From Flavobacteriales bacterium UBA4466 (lineage in GTDB: Bacteria; Bacteroidota; Bacteroidia; Flavobacteriales_D; Sanyastnellaceae): a DNA stretch of 64,000 nt. The stretch is taken from contig CAJJDD010000008.1 of NCBI GenBank assembly GCA_905182895.1, forward strand, positions 62,001 to 126,000, read 5' to 3'. Below are positions 48,562-60,700 of the stretch, in pieces. The position numbers were made by a program, and so were the translations under genes. The first letter of the stretch is position 1; every line of letters begins with the position of its first letter. Below the pieces are notes generated by a model that saw only the letters and a program-made list of their open reading frames with translations, was not told the DNA's origin and did no database searches.

Positions 48562-51332
48562 ATGCAATCGAATTTTTCTCTCTTGAAAGTTCTGCTAGGG
48601 TTTAGCAGTATACTAATCACATGTTTATTCGACTTAAATGTGAACATTTTAAATGCTCAATGTTGTTCATATAGCATTTTAATGTCTGATTCTTTTGGGG
48701 ATGGATGGGATGGGTCTGCAGTAAGCGCTCAAGTAAATGGAGTAACGATAGCAACAGGAACTGTAGTAGCTTCTAGCGCAGCATATACATTTGAAGCATG
48801 TACGGGGGATAACATAACAATTTTTTACACCAGTGGTGGTGGAATTTGGGAAGGGGAGATCTCTTATTTTCTTACCTACAACGGTACACAGCTGTTCAAT
48901 TCAGGAACGAATCCTCTTATAGGCATAAGCTATAGTGGTATTTCAGATTGTGACTTAGAGTTTGAACCATCTCCGACATCGTGTTTAGGCATGGATCCTA
49001 TTTGCACAGCTGATGGCCTTTTCTTTACAGCGAGTTCTAATGGAGGTTTTGCATCTAACTCAATCCCGGTAATAATTATGGTTGTTTATTTTCTTACTCC
49101 TAATCCGACATGGTATTATCTGGAAATAGAAGATTCTGGAAATATTGACATGAACCTTAATGCTCCGCAAGATATAGATTATGCTATATGGGGCCCTTTT
49201 GATGATCTAGATGATGCTTCAGGGGGCATGTGGTAGCTTAGGTCAAGCACCTACTTCTGCCAATGGAAGCCTTATTGATTGTAGTTTTTCCGCCACAGCA
49301 GATGAGTATCCTAGCATACCAAATGGACAAGATGGAGAGGTCTACGTTATGTTAATTACTAATTACGCAAGTGTAATTCAAAATATTACTTTAGACCAAA
49401 TCGGAGGAACCGGATTTACCAATTGTGATATTGTATGTGAACAAGAGCCCGAATATGAAGTTGTCGAGATTTCATGCTTTAACGAATGTGATGGGGGAAT
49501 AATCATTGAGGGTACCGGTTTAGCTCCGTTTGATTACTCACTAGAAAATTCAATTGATAATTCTGTAATAGCTGCAGTTACTGATAGTTCAATAGAACAA
49601 ACTTTTAGTGACCTGTGTGCCGGTCAATACATTATTTATGTTACAGATTCAGATGATTGTACTTCTGAAGTTTCTTTCCAGCTAGACAATCCTGAAGATC
49701 TAACAATTTTAACCGAAGAGTTAATGGGTTGTGATTCTGTGGATTATATGGGTGTCACTTACATTTATAGTCAAACAGTGGTAAGTAGCTTTCTTTCTGT
49801 AAATGGCTGCGATTCTATAATAACAGCAGAAATCACTGTGATTCCTGTGGTGACAAATGTTGTAAATGTGAGTATTTGTAATGGAGAAACCTATACAGAT
49901 GGAACTAGTAATTATACTGCTACTGGTATCTATGAAGATTTTTATACTTCAGCTCTTGATTGTGATTCTATAGTAGAAGCAGCATTAAAAGTAATGCGAA
50001 CCAATAGTGGATGTGAGCATAGATTCAGAATTACCATGGAGGATATGTGTTGATGAAGAAATTACATTGGACAGTTCTCCTACTTTTTTTACCGAAGGAA
50101 CTTCTTTAGCTAACTTTACTTGGGATTTTGGAGATAATACGACAGACGTTTTAAGTTGGCCGGTAGTTACTCATTCATATTCAGATGCTGGAGCATATTT
50201 TATTCAGCTGTTTGTGGTAGATGATAACGGCTGCAATAGTGGTAACGCTATAGATGTGTTAGTAGAAGTGAGTACGGCTCCATCTTTTGAGGGCACGTCA
50301 GTCGATCTTTTATCCTGTTTAGGTAGTGAAGTTTCTCTAATGGGAATCGTTAGTCCGGTAGAGTGGATCACTTCACCTAGTTCTTCATTCACGCCTAGTA
50401 TAGGTGCTGACTGTGATAGTACATTCTGGACGGTGAATGATGGTCCTATTTTTACACTAGAAGATTGTAACGATATGGTTACAGAGTTTACAGAAGTTGG
50501 AGAATATCTTTATACTTTTCATGCTGTGGATAACCATGGATGTGAATATACCACTGATGTCAATGTGGAAATTTCAGAATTAATAGCCTCGGTAGAAGGA
50601 GATTTTAGCATCTGCCCAGAACAGTCAATAAGTATGAATAGTTCAGCAGAATTTAATAATAGTGCTTTGCCGAACATAATCTATGAATGGACACCGGGAG
50701 CTTTTTTAACAGCTGATGATGATGTGAATCCTGATGTTTTTGATGTTACTGAAACTACTGAATATACATTCACTGCATATCCAGCTGGTTTTCCTGAGTG
50801 CGCTAGCTCTGCAGATATTACTATTTCTCTTCTAGATGGTCCGGTGGCAGGTATAAATGCTACCGAATGGTGTCCTGGTGATCAGTCTCTTCTTTCCGCT
50901 GTGAATTTTAACCTTTTAGATTCAGTTAATTGGGCTCTAGAGAACCCAGATGGGTCCCTTCTAGGTCTAGGGAATGAGCCTATCCTGATAGCTACAGAGG
51001 GTGGTACATTCGTTCTTACTGCATTTGGATGTGGAATTCAAGATACTGCTACCCTGCCTGTTCAGGAAATATCGTGTGATGTTTTTATTCCTAATATTTT
51101 CACTCCTAATGGCGATGAATTCAATAATACTTTTCAAATAGAAGGAATTGAGTTTCAAGATAATGCTCACTTAGTGGTCTATAATAGATGGGGAGGAATT
51201 GTATTTGAGGACACCAAATATGATGGTTTATGGGATCCTGAAGGAGGAGAAGTTTCTGGTGGTACGTATTTTTATGTGCTCACATTGGAATCAGGAGAGG
51301 CATTTGATGGAACCATTACCATTTTGAGATAA
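48562..51332 (+). CDS. T9SS type B surface protein, second copy, with different N-terminus and no P domain, two frame breaks
   Basis: About 920 conceptual residues. The N-terminal part (signal peptide, then CCSYSILMSDSFGDGWDGSA, FTASSNGGFASN, SprB-like repeat YEVVEISCFNECDGGIIIEG, and the CDSI/CDSV repeats) is unrelated to the first copy. From about 50003 on, the sequence matches it closely: SIDSELPWRICVDEEITLD, PKD, and the CHU_C sorting domain to the last codon. The P domain (about 170 residues) is missing. Frame changes lie near 49220 and 50000. The second lies exactly where the homology begins, so it could mark a real fusion point or a read error. Confidence 0.82.
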
Positions 51333-51354
51333 TACAAAAACTTTTAATAAAATT

Positions 51355-51387
51355 AAAGGGAGTCGAGCTTAGCTTGACTCCCTTTTT
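51355..51387 (+). terminator. Intrinsic terminator of the second type B gene
   Basis: Same sequence as the terminator at 48272: AAAGGGAGTC then GACTCCCTTT around the TTA loop, with a T run. It is part of the duplicated segment. Confidence 0.88.
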
Positions 51388-51398
51388 AATTTTGTAAC

Positions 51399-53270
51399 AT
51401 GAAATATTTTGATGGATTAGTAGAGCTCTCTAAGCTATTGGCAGAAGAGAAGGCTTACGAGGTGAAGAAATTAGAGGAGCTGCTAACGAATAAGAGCATT
51501 CATGAAAGGAAAACGTTAGGCAAGTGTTTATTTCCATTAAAGATGAGTGATAATTCTTATGGCCTAGGAGGGAATTTAGAGATCACATTTGACTTAGATG
51601 CGGAATTAGACAATTATAGATTTAATGTTGGAGGAGTAGTCTCTGTTTTCTATTCTGAAGATAACATAAAGAGTAATCATGTGCTTTCTGCCACGATTAG
51701 GAATGTGAAGAAAGGAAAGCTTGTCTTACTTACTAATTCAGATGAATATCCTGATGAATTAGATAAAGGAAGAATAGGAATAGATCTAACAGTAGATGAC
51801 AGAACCTATAAAGTTATGGAGCACACTTTAAATGTTCTGATAAACTCAGAGGATAATCATCTGATCAGCTTTTATTCGAAAAATAGAATAAACTAGATGA
51901 CTTAATTCTTAAAGGTAAATTTGAAAGCCCTAAGCTAAACGAATGGCAAAATGCTGCGGTAACTGCCAGTATGCATTCTAAAGACTTTACTATAATTCAT
52001 GGTCCTCCAGGAACAGGTAAAACCACCACGCTAGTTCAGTGTGTGAAGCAAGCAGTAAAGAGAGAAGGAAGAACCTTAGTTACTGCTAGCAGCAATGCTG
52101 CTGTAGATCATTTAGTCAAATGTATGATGAAAGAAGGGCTAGATGTGGTAAGGATAGGAAATATAGCCAGGGTAGATGAGGAAGTACAGAAGGCTCAAAT
52201 AGATTTAAAGATTCAGGAGCAGCCTGAATATAAGTTCATCAAAGACTTGAAAAAGCGAGCTAAAGATGCTAGAAAAAAGGCGGAGAAATATAAACGTTCG
52301 TTTAACGCTGAAGATAGAGAGAATAGAAAGATGTGGTATAAAGAAAGCAGAGATCTTAATTCAGGATGCGCGAAAAACCGAGAAATATCTCATCCAAAAA
52401 ACAATAGAGTCTGCCCAAGTAATAGCCACTACTCTAATAGGGAGTGATAGTGAAGTTTTACGTGAGTTTAAATTTAAAACAGCGTTTATCGATGAGGCTG
52501 CTCAGGCGCTAATCCCGGCTGCTCTTACTCCATTTAAAAGAGCAGAGAAGTTAGTTTTAGCAGGAGACCCTTTTCAGCTTCCGCCATTGGTTAAGAATAA
52601 TCAAGTGGCAAAAAAAGGACTGAGCACTTCGTTATTAGAGCTCATTATGAATAAGACAATTGGCAGGACTCAAAAATTAAAAACTCAATACAGAATGGAT
52701 AAGTCTATTATGGCTTTCAGTAATTCTCAGTTTTATGAAAATGAATTAGAAGCACATCCATCAGTAAAAGAGCATGGATTTAAATCTGACGGTTTTATGC
52801 CTGTAGAATTCATAGATACTGCTGGATGTGGATATAATGAGACTTTTTCCAAAAGCGGGAAAAGTCTAAGAAATGAGAAAGAGGCCGAATTAATTAAAGA
52901 AAGATTGGGTGAGCTTTCTCAGTACATAGACGGTCTTTCTCTAGGGATCATATCACCATATAGAGGTCAAGTAAATTACTTGAAGGACTCTCTTCCTGAA
53001 TTTGAAAATAATATAAACACTATAGATGCATTTCAGGGGCAGGAGAGGGATGTGATAATAGTTTCTCTGGTGCGTAGCAATGATGAGTTAATTATAGGCT
53101 TTCTTAAAGACTACAGAAGGATGAACGTAGCTATGACGAGAGCACGAAAGAAATTAATTTTAATCGGAGATAGCGCTACTGTAGGTGCAGATAGATTTTT
53201 TAGCGAGTTTTTAGATTTCGTAGAGAAAAGCGGTTCATACAGAACTGCCTGGGATTTCCCTTCTTTTTAA
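51399..53270 (+). CDS. SF1B (UPF1/IGHMBP2-like) helicase, two frame breaks
   Basis: About 624 residues, cytosolic. An N-terminal nucleic acid-binding barrel (SYGLGGNLEITFDLDAEL) is followed by the helicase core: Walker A HGPPGTGKTTTLVQ, Ia TASSNAAVDHL, II AFIDEAAQALIP, III LAGDPFQLPPLV, IV TQYRMDKSIMAFSN, V NTIDAFQGQERDVIIVSLVR, and VI NVAMTRARKKLILIGD. The frame changes near 51890 and 52360. UPF1-like proteins unwind RNA or DNA with 5'-to-3' polarity. This class is common in Bacteroidota and its role is unknown. It lies alone between the duplicated T9SS genes and the converging sugar transferase. Confidence 0.87.
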
Positions 53271-53273
53271 ATT

Positions 53274-54667
53274 CTATTTACCGTCTCCTTTTAAAACCGT
53301 AAGAATAGTGTAAAAGAGAATTTTGAAATCTACAGATAAAGACATGTTCTCGATGTAAATGACATCATATTTAAGTCTCTGAATCATTTGCTCTACATTC
53401 TCGGCATACCCATACTTTACCTGACCCCAGCTAGTTATTCCTGGCCTTACTTTTTGAAGATGTCTGTAGTGAGGCGCCTGTTCCATTATTAAATCTATAT
53501 AATGCTGTCTTTCAGGTCTAGGACCAACTAAGGCCATGTCCCCTTTAATCACATTGAAGAATTGAGGGAATTCATCCAGTCTAGTCTTTCTGAGAAATTT
53601 ACCAAGCTTTGTTATCCTGGAGTCATTACTGCTGCTTAGCTGAGGTCCTTTAGCTTCAGCGTTTTCTACCATAGTTCTGTACTTATAAATGGTGAAAGGT
53701 TTGCCGTGTAGTCCTATTCTTTGTTGTTTAAAGAAGATAGTTCCAGGGGAGCTTAGTTTCACCAATACGGCTATTAAGATATAGGCAGGAGAAAGGAGAA
53801 GGATGGCCAAGGTAGAGAAAGAAAAATCCATTAATCGCTTTAGCGTAAACTGCCACTGAGGCATTATTGAACGGTTTACCTGAATAAGAGGCAGTCCAAA
53901 TATACTAGTCATGCGCACAGATCCACTCATAATATCATACATATCAGGCACTATTTTAAGCCGTACATCTAACCCTTCTAACTGGTTAAGTATTTCCCCT
54001 ATTTTTTTATGGTCACTAGATTCTAAGGCTATAATTACCTCGCGAATTTGGTTTTTCATAACAATATTAGAAAGGTCTGAATAGGCTCCTAGTTTAGGAA
54101 GATGCTTTTCTAAAACATTATCTACTCCGTTAACTTTAACAAACCCTATAAATTTAAATCCTGGAGATTTTTTGAGATGAAGAATCTCTTCATACATAGC
54201 TAGAGCTCTATCATTACCGCCTAAAATAAGCGTTTTAAACCCGATTTTTCCCGAATGTACTCTCTTTACTGTTTGTGATGTTAGAATAATTCTAAATAAA
54301 AAAGTAAAGAAAAAATGACTTAAGAATAGAACTAGAATGGACGCATAATAATTTTTATAATTAGAAATTTGATCATCTAGAATAAAAGCAAAGAATAATA
54401 CGATTACTCCTAAGCCTGAGACAGAAATAATCTGGCCTAATTCCTTTAATCTATGCCTTCTGTAAATGTCAGCGTATAAACCCAACAATACATAAAGCGA
54501 GATCCAGAAAATGGGAATTAGTAAAACTATTAAGAAAACATCGGATTAAACTCTATTGGAGCATACTCGATGTATAGCTTTCTATATGTGAATAGCGAAA
54601 ACCAGGCAAGAGCGGCTGCAAAAGCATCGAGTAGAACATATTTTATGGTCTGTAATTTTACATTCAT
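53274..54667 (-). CDS. Undecaprenyl-phosphate sugar phosphotransferase (WcaJ/CpsE-like), one frame break
   Basis: About 464 residues from the ATG at 54667. Four or five N-terminal helices, a Rossmann-like CoA-binding middle domain (LILGGNDRALAMYEEIL), and a C-terminal bacterial sugar transferase domain (QQRIGLHGKPFTIYKYRTM, RLDEFPQFFNVIKGDMALVGPRPE). The frame changes near 54542, in the second helix. These enzymes load the first sugar-1-phosphate onto undecaprenyl phosphate, starting O-antigen or capsule synthesis. It overlaps no neighbour but sits one base from the lipoprotein gene, so they are likely co-transcribed. Confidence 0.85.
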
Positions 54668-54668
54668 A

Positions 54669-55544
54669 TCAGTAGATAACCTTTACATTATCTAAGTATA
54701 CTTCAGGATCCGGATATGAATCGGAGCGATTTAGCTTTATGTAAATTTCAAACTCGGTAGCTCCTGAGTTTTCAGCGACAAAGTTGGTGACATTAATGTA
54801 TATTTTTTTCCATACCTGCTCAGTTTGGGAGGAAGGTAAGATAATAACCAAGTCATCAATAGCTTCTGCAGTTTGTACAGAAGCTCTGGCTCCTAAAGTA
54901 AAAGGGTGATTGCTGGCATAGTCTAACTCTACAAATACAGGTTGACCGAAAGGTAACTCGAAGCTTTCTTCTGTCTCTGCGAAGAAATAATTTTCTTCAG
55001 AATCCAACTCTATAAATGCACTAGAAGGATTTCCTGAAATCCCAGGAGTAGGGTCGTCAAAGGCCAATTCTTCAGAAACTAGAATAAGTCTTCCTTCACT
55101 CGCCTCAGACTCCTCGAAATCAATAGAACTTGTAAACTCTTCAGTCCAAAACTCCAGTCCTTCAAAATAAGTTGTCGTAGGGACTATGAGTGTAGTATCT
55201 AAAGGTGTAAAGTTCACTTCTGTGGTGAAAGAACGGTAAAGCGGATAAGATACTCTGTCCGTACTAACTCCGTTTTGTTTTATAATAGCAGAGAATAGGA
55301 CTTCTTTGGTTCCGTTAGCCAAAACAGGGATAGTAGCAGGTAATTCAAATAAGCCGAGCGTATTTCCATCTATAGAAACCATCACTTCGGTAATGTTAGA
55401 GCTAGAGCTGCCCTGAAATGGTCCCACTTCTAAGTCAAACTCACTAATAGTTAAAAAAGCAGGTAACTCTTCATTTCTGTCAAACAAGGAACAGCTATTA
55501 ACTAAAAAAGCAGTTAAAAGGATAAAAAGGAAAGGATTATTCAT
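54669..55544 (-). CDS. Lipoprotein with beta-sandwich domain
   Basis: 291 residues from the ATG at 55544. The lipobox is VNSC (about residue 18). The mature part is rich in acidic residues and beta strands and ends with a galactose-binding-like pattern (VFVELDYASNHPFTLGA, IYINVTNFVAENSGATEFE, DPEVYLDNVKVIY). It is probably outer-membrane attached. The stop comes one base before the sugar transferase ATG, so they are likely one operon. Family not recognised beyond the fold. Confidence 0.65.
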   Translation of the reverse strand: MNNPFLFILLTAFLVNSCSLFDRNEELPAFLTISEFDLEVGPFQGSSSSNITEVMVSIDGNTLGLFELPATIPVLANGTKEVLFSAIIKQNGVSTDRVSYPLYRSFTTEVNFTPLDTTLIVPTTTYFEGLEFWTEEFTSSIDFEESEASEGRLILVSEELAFDDPTPGISGNPSSAFIELDSEENYFFAETEESFELPFGQPVFVELDYASNHPFTLGARASVQTAEAIDDLVIILPSSQTEQVWKKIYINVTNFVAENSGATEFEIYIKLNRSDSYPDPEVYLDNVKVIY

Positions 55545-55682
55545 CTCGGACATTCTTTAAAGAATCCGCGAAAATAGAGATTTGCGGCATTCGTTTAAGC
55601 TATTTTGGGTTTAAAGGTTTTACATGAAGAATAAAAAGCTCTTCATTTAAAATAACGAGGAGGTTACTTGCTTAGTATAAAG

Positions 55683-56664
55683 CTAAGAAGAAATTTTATC
55701 CAAAATCATGTAAGCCACTTTTAATGCTTTTAATCCATCATTTATAGTTACCTGAGGTTCAGTGTTGTTTATAATACTTTCAGAGAACGAAAAGAGCTCA
55801 TCTCTAATGGGATTACTTTCAGCAGGTGTTGTCGGTTTTTCGAATGATATTTCCTTGTTCGTTTTGCCCTCGCCTAAATTCATTACTACGCTAAAAGGGT
55901 CTGGCTCTCCCTGGATATCTTTCATTTTCAGAATCTCGGTCTGCTTCTTTAAGAAGTCTACAGTTATATAAGCGTCCTTTTGAAAGAATCTAGTTTTCCT
56001 CATGTTTTTCAGAGATATTCTGCTTGCAGTTAGATTAGCCACGCATCCGTTTTCGAATTCTATTCTAGCGTTACAAATGTCGGGTGTCTCACTAACTACA
56101 GCTACTCCGCTGGCACGGATTTCTTTTATTTCGGAATCCACCGTATGAAGAATAATATCTAAATCGTGAATCATTAAATCTAGTACTACAGGCACATCTG
56201 TACCTCTGGGGTTGAATTCAGCTAATCTGTGAGCCTCTATGAAAACAGGCTTAGATAAATGTGATGAAGCAGAAGTATAAGCTGGATTGAATCTTTCTAC
56301 ATGACCTACTTGTAATTTTAAGCCTGAAGAAGTTACCAGATTAGCCAACTCTTCTGCCTCAGCCACAGTATGCGAGATAGGCTTTTCTATAAAAACATGT
56401 TTACCAGCATTCAAAGCTAATACGGCACAGTCAAAATGTGCCAAAGTGGGAGTTACTATGTCTATTACGTCAGAATCAGAGATTAACTCTTCAATACTAT
56501 TGTAGGATTTAATTCCCGTATTTATAGATGTTTCGGATGATTTTTTCGGGTCTAAGTCGAAAAAGCCCACTATCTCGAAACGTTCAGGAATTAATAGAAG
56601 ACACTTTAAATGAATTTTCCCTAAATGACCAGCACCTTATTAATCCAAGTTTTAATGGCTTCAC
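55683..56664 (-). CDS. Gfo/Idh/MocA-family NAD(P)-dependent oxidoreductase, one frame break near the start
   Basis: About 327 residues. The N-terminal Rossmann motif GAGHLGKIHL lies upstream of the first in-frame start found later (GTG at 56570), so the gene must begin earlier. A GTG at 56664 (MKPLKLGLI) is in line once one extra base near 56638 is removed. The catalytic EKPISHTVAEAEELA and HDLDIILHTVDSEIKE follow. Such enzymes oxidise sugars or inositols, often in sugar-nucleotide pathways, which fits the sugar transferase cluster. Substrate unknown. Confidence 0.82.
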
Positions 56665-56776
56665 CTGCTTTTTTTTTACGAAAATAACCTAAAGTCTTTT
56701 TGACAATCAAAAGTTGATGGAATTCATTTTAGAGTCAAAGACTCTAAAAGATAAAAGTTACTTTTCTTCTCAGGAA

Positions 56777-57430
56777 ATGGAAGATTCATATAGACATAAA
56801 GGACTCAGGAGGAATTTATTAGCCCAGCTGAGATTAAAAGGAATAAAAAATGAAGATGTGCTAGAGGCCATGGAGGCTGTGCCTAGACATTTTTTCATGA
56901 GTAGTGCTTTTTTAAAGTTCGCATATGAAGACAAGGCATTTCCAATAGGAGCTGACCAAACTATTTCTCAGCCTTACACCGTAGCTTTTCAGACATCCAT
57001 TCTAAACGTTAGTGCAGGGATGAAGGTCTTGGAGATAGGAACTGGAAGCGGTTATCAAACATCGGTATTGGCTAAGCTTGGCGCGAAAGTATTTTCTATT
57101 GAAAGGCAGAAGTCTTTGTTTTTAAAAACAGATAGCCTGCTAACTAAAATGCGTGTAAAGGCCCAGCGATATTATGGTGATGGGTATAAAGGTAAGCCAG
57201 GTTTCGCTCCGTATGATAGAGTTTTAGTTACCTGTGGAGCTCCCGAAGTTCCAGATGCTCTGCTAAAGCAGCTTAAGGTCGGGGGCCTGTTAGTTATTCC
57301 TGTAGGGCAAGGGAGCTCACAAGAAATGCTGAGACTCACCAAAAACTCAGAAACAGATTTTAGTTTAGAAAGGTTCGGAGAATTCAGTTTCGTGCCTATG
57401 CTTGAAGATAGAGAAATGCGCACTAATTAA
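56777..57430 (+). CDS. pcm: Protein-L-isoaspartate O-methyltransferase
   Basis: 217 residues from the ATG at 56777, with AGGA nine bases upstream; an earlier in-frame ATG (56714) gives a longer version without matching sequence. Motifs are AVPRHFFMSSAFLKFAYEDKAFPIGADQTISQPYT, the SAM site VLEIGTGSGYQTSVLA, and DRVLVTCGAPEVP. Pcm repairs isoaspartyl residues in damaged proteins. Family length is normal. Confidence 0.93.
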   Translation: MEDSYRHKGLRRNLLAQLRLKGIKNEDVLEAMEAVPRHFFMSSAFLKFAYEDKAFPIGADQTISQPYTVAFQTSILNVSAGMKVLEIGTGSGYQTSVLAKLGAKVFSIERQKSLFLKTDSLLTKMRVKAQRYYGDGYKGKPGFAPYDRVLVTCGAPEVPDALLKQLKVGGLLVIPVGQGSSQEMLRLTKNSETDFSLERFGEFSFVPMLEDREMRTN

Positions 57431-57674
57431 TCCCACTCCATCCTGTCTTATTAAATCTAACGTCAAATTAGAATTCGGGCTGTTTCAATTATGATTAGTG
57501 TTTTCAAAAACTGAACTATTATATGCTAAAGTCTATTTAGTAATTCCCTAGGGGTCATTTTTGTGTATTTTTCGTAAAAGTCAAAACCGGATTGGTCTAA
57601 TGAGTCGCTTAAAGTTTCTTCTCTTGTGCGCGTGGAATATTTTGATAGGATAATGACAGACTAATTTGTTTGTT

Positions 57675-57682
57675 TACTTTTG
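57675..57682 (+). promoter_or_regulatory. Probable -7 element of the PNGase F-like gene
   Basis: TACTTTTG matches TAnnTTTG 21 bases before the ATG. No correctly spaced TTG is evident. Confidence 0.5.
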
Positions 57683-57703
57683 GTTAAGATAAAACCTTAA
57701 ACC

Positions 57704-60700
57704 ATGCAGAAATTACTACTGATTATCTCGTTGTTCATTTTATTCTCTTTTGATGCTAGCGCAGACCCTGGAGACACATTGGTTGTTCAGACATACACTT
57801 TTGATGCACAGAATAACCCGGAAACTAATTATGATTCTCCTGGCAGAAGATATTTTGATTTCCCTGAAAATGATGGAACATCATATCAGAAGATTTTAAT
57901 GCATTATACATTGAAGTGTTTCGAGGATGGGACAGCCGGTGGTTTAGGTTTTGATTGCGGAGAATGGGATTATACGTCACATACTTTTTTATATCAGCAT
58001 ACAGGGGAGTTAGATTCTAACGCACTTTCTCATCCGCGTTATTTGGCTAACAATTTAGAGTTTGATGAGATGTCTTTTTCATCAATTCCTCTTGTTAATA
58101 CATTCACTTACCAGTTTTTACAGACAGATATAAATAATGTAATTTCCGAAGAAGAGTTCTCAGTAAATAGCGAGATGGAGGATGGTATTGCAATCTCGTC
58201 AGACACACCTACGAGAATTCAGTTCTATTATCCTAATGAGGACTTAGCGGCAGCAGAATTAGATGGCTTGATTCAGAAGATGTCATTAATTTTTGAAGGT
58301 GAATCTACTTTAAGCAATCTAAAAATAAGAACTTCATGGCTTAATGAGGTTCCTGATGAAATGGTCAATGAAGGCCTCGAAGATAATTTCACGCATCCCT
58401 CGTTTTCCTTTTTTACAGGAGTGACAGACTTTTTCTTAGACAGTCCTATTGAGTGGGATGGAGCGTCAGGGTTGTTGGTCGATTTTTCTTTCGATTCTAG
58501 TGAGGGTCAGTTTAGCATTTTGGGGAGTGCGGGCAATTCATTAATGTCAGCCTCAACAGAAGAAAAGTACATCGTTTTTGATGGTGGAGATCAGGTAAGT
58601 ATTCCTCCCTCGGTTTTTGATACCATAGATGAAGAGGTAACCATAGGTTATTGGTTGTATGGTAACCCAGAATTTCAACCTGAAGTCAATTCAACCTTCG
58701 AAGGGGTTAATTCAGATAGCCAACGAGTTTTAAACTGTCATAATCCATGGAGTAATGGCCAGGTGTATTGGGATGCTGGTCAAGATGGGGGTTACGACAG
58801 AATAAACGCTCAAGCTGATTCAGAGGAATATGAAGGAGAATGGAATCATTGGGCTTTTACGAAGAACACGAACACTGGCCAAATGAGAATTTTTCTGAAT
58901 GGTGAAGAGTGGCTAATGGGAGAGGACAAGGATAATTCTATGTCAGGAATCGCCAAGTTCAATATCGCCTCTTCTGCTGGCGGGACTAATTACTATAGAG
59001 GAGCCATGGATGACTTTTTTGTTTTAGATAAAGAGTTGACATCAGAAGAAATTCAGTCTTATATGAATGATGGCTATTCTTTGGATTTGCCGCAAGTAGA
59101 AAATTTGGTAGCATTTTTTGGATTTAACCATACTTATGGAGAGCCGGTAAATAATGAGGTTTCAGGTTCAGACGGTTTGTCTGTAGGTAATGCAGCGTTG
59201 CAAAATCATCCTGGTTCTGTACTAACTGCTTTAAACAATGAAGTGACTATAAGGCCAGCACTCTCTCTCTTTTCTGGAGACTATGAAACAATCGAATCAT
59301 CTATACTTTATGAAGTGGAAGAAGAGCTTCCTCCTATTTCTTTAATTGAATATGGGATAAATGGAAATGAAATAGAGGTATTAAATAGTCAGGTTTTATA
59401 TCCATTAGGTTTTTCAAGCCTATACGGTTTAGATGGAGAGATAGTGGAGTCTATTTACACTCCGGCTGGCACTCTTGTAGAATTTACTAATGAAACCTTG
59501 AATTATTTCTCTCCTCCTTTTGAGGTGGTTAATCGGATCGAGTTAGGTAGATTTATTACACCTTATGGAATCGGCTTGGATTTAGAGGAAGGTTGGACTT
59601 GGATATATGATGTGACAGATTTTGAGCCATTGCTACGCGGAGAAGTGGAATTAGAAGCAGGGAACTGGCAGGAGTTATTAGATCTAAAATTTCTATTTAT
59701 AGAAGGAACACCGCCTCGAGATGTGAAGAGAGTAGAGAATATCTGGGCCGGGAATTGGGGTCTGGGAGCTTGGGATGAAAATGTTTTAGAGAAGACAGTG
59801 CAGGTTCAGTCAGGGGAGGAGATGTTCAAAATGAGAACGACCACCTCAGGTCATGGTTTCGGTAGCGGAAATAACTGTGGCGAGTTTTGTTTTAATAACC
59901 ACAAGTTAAAGGTGAATGGAAATACAGAATATAACTGGGAGGTGATGCAGGAGTGTGCAGATAATCCTTTGTATCCGCAGGGAGGAACTTGGATTTATGA
60001 CAGAGCGGGATGGTGTCCTGGAGCTCCAGTAAGAATGAGGGAGCATGAGCTGACTGAATTTGTGTTAGGTGATGAATTTACATTAGAGTACGATATAGAT
60101 AATGACCCTGATGGTAATTACTGGTTTATGGGGCAGCTATTCTCTTATGGAGAAATTAATCATGAATTAGATGTAGAGATAGATCAGATATTAGCACCGT
60201 CTGATTTTAGGGTAAATAGCAGAATGAATCCTATATGCGATGATCCGGTAATTCGAATTACCAATAAAGGTTCTCAGCCATTGACTTCATGTCAAATCGA
60301 ATTTGGTATAAATGGTCAACTTCAAACTTCTACATGGAATGGTGATCTTGGGTTTATGGAAAGTGAAGATATTACGCTAACTTATAATCAGTCTGAGGAG
60401 TTTTATAATGGTGAAGAGGATGACATGATGACCTTTCAAGCTAGAATTATAAACCCTAATAATGGTATTGATCAAAATGAAAGTAACAACGCCGCTAGTT
60501 CGCATTTTTTCAGACCTCCCACATATAGTTATGATGAGGATGAAGACGACAACAGAATTATAATAGAAACCAGAACTAATGCGTCTCCAGGAGAAACGAT
60601 GGTTCAGTTGAAGAATATCTTCGGAGCAACACATTGGACCAGTAATTATACGCAGGCTAACACGGTTTATAGAGATACACTTACTTTAAATGCGGGGTGC

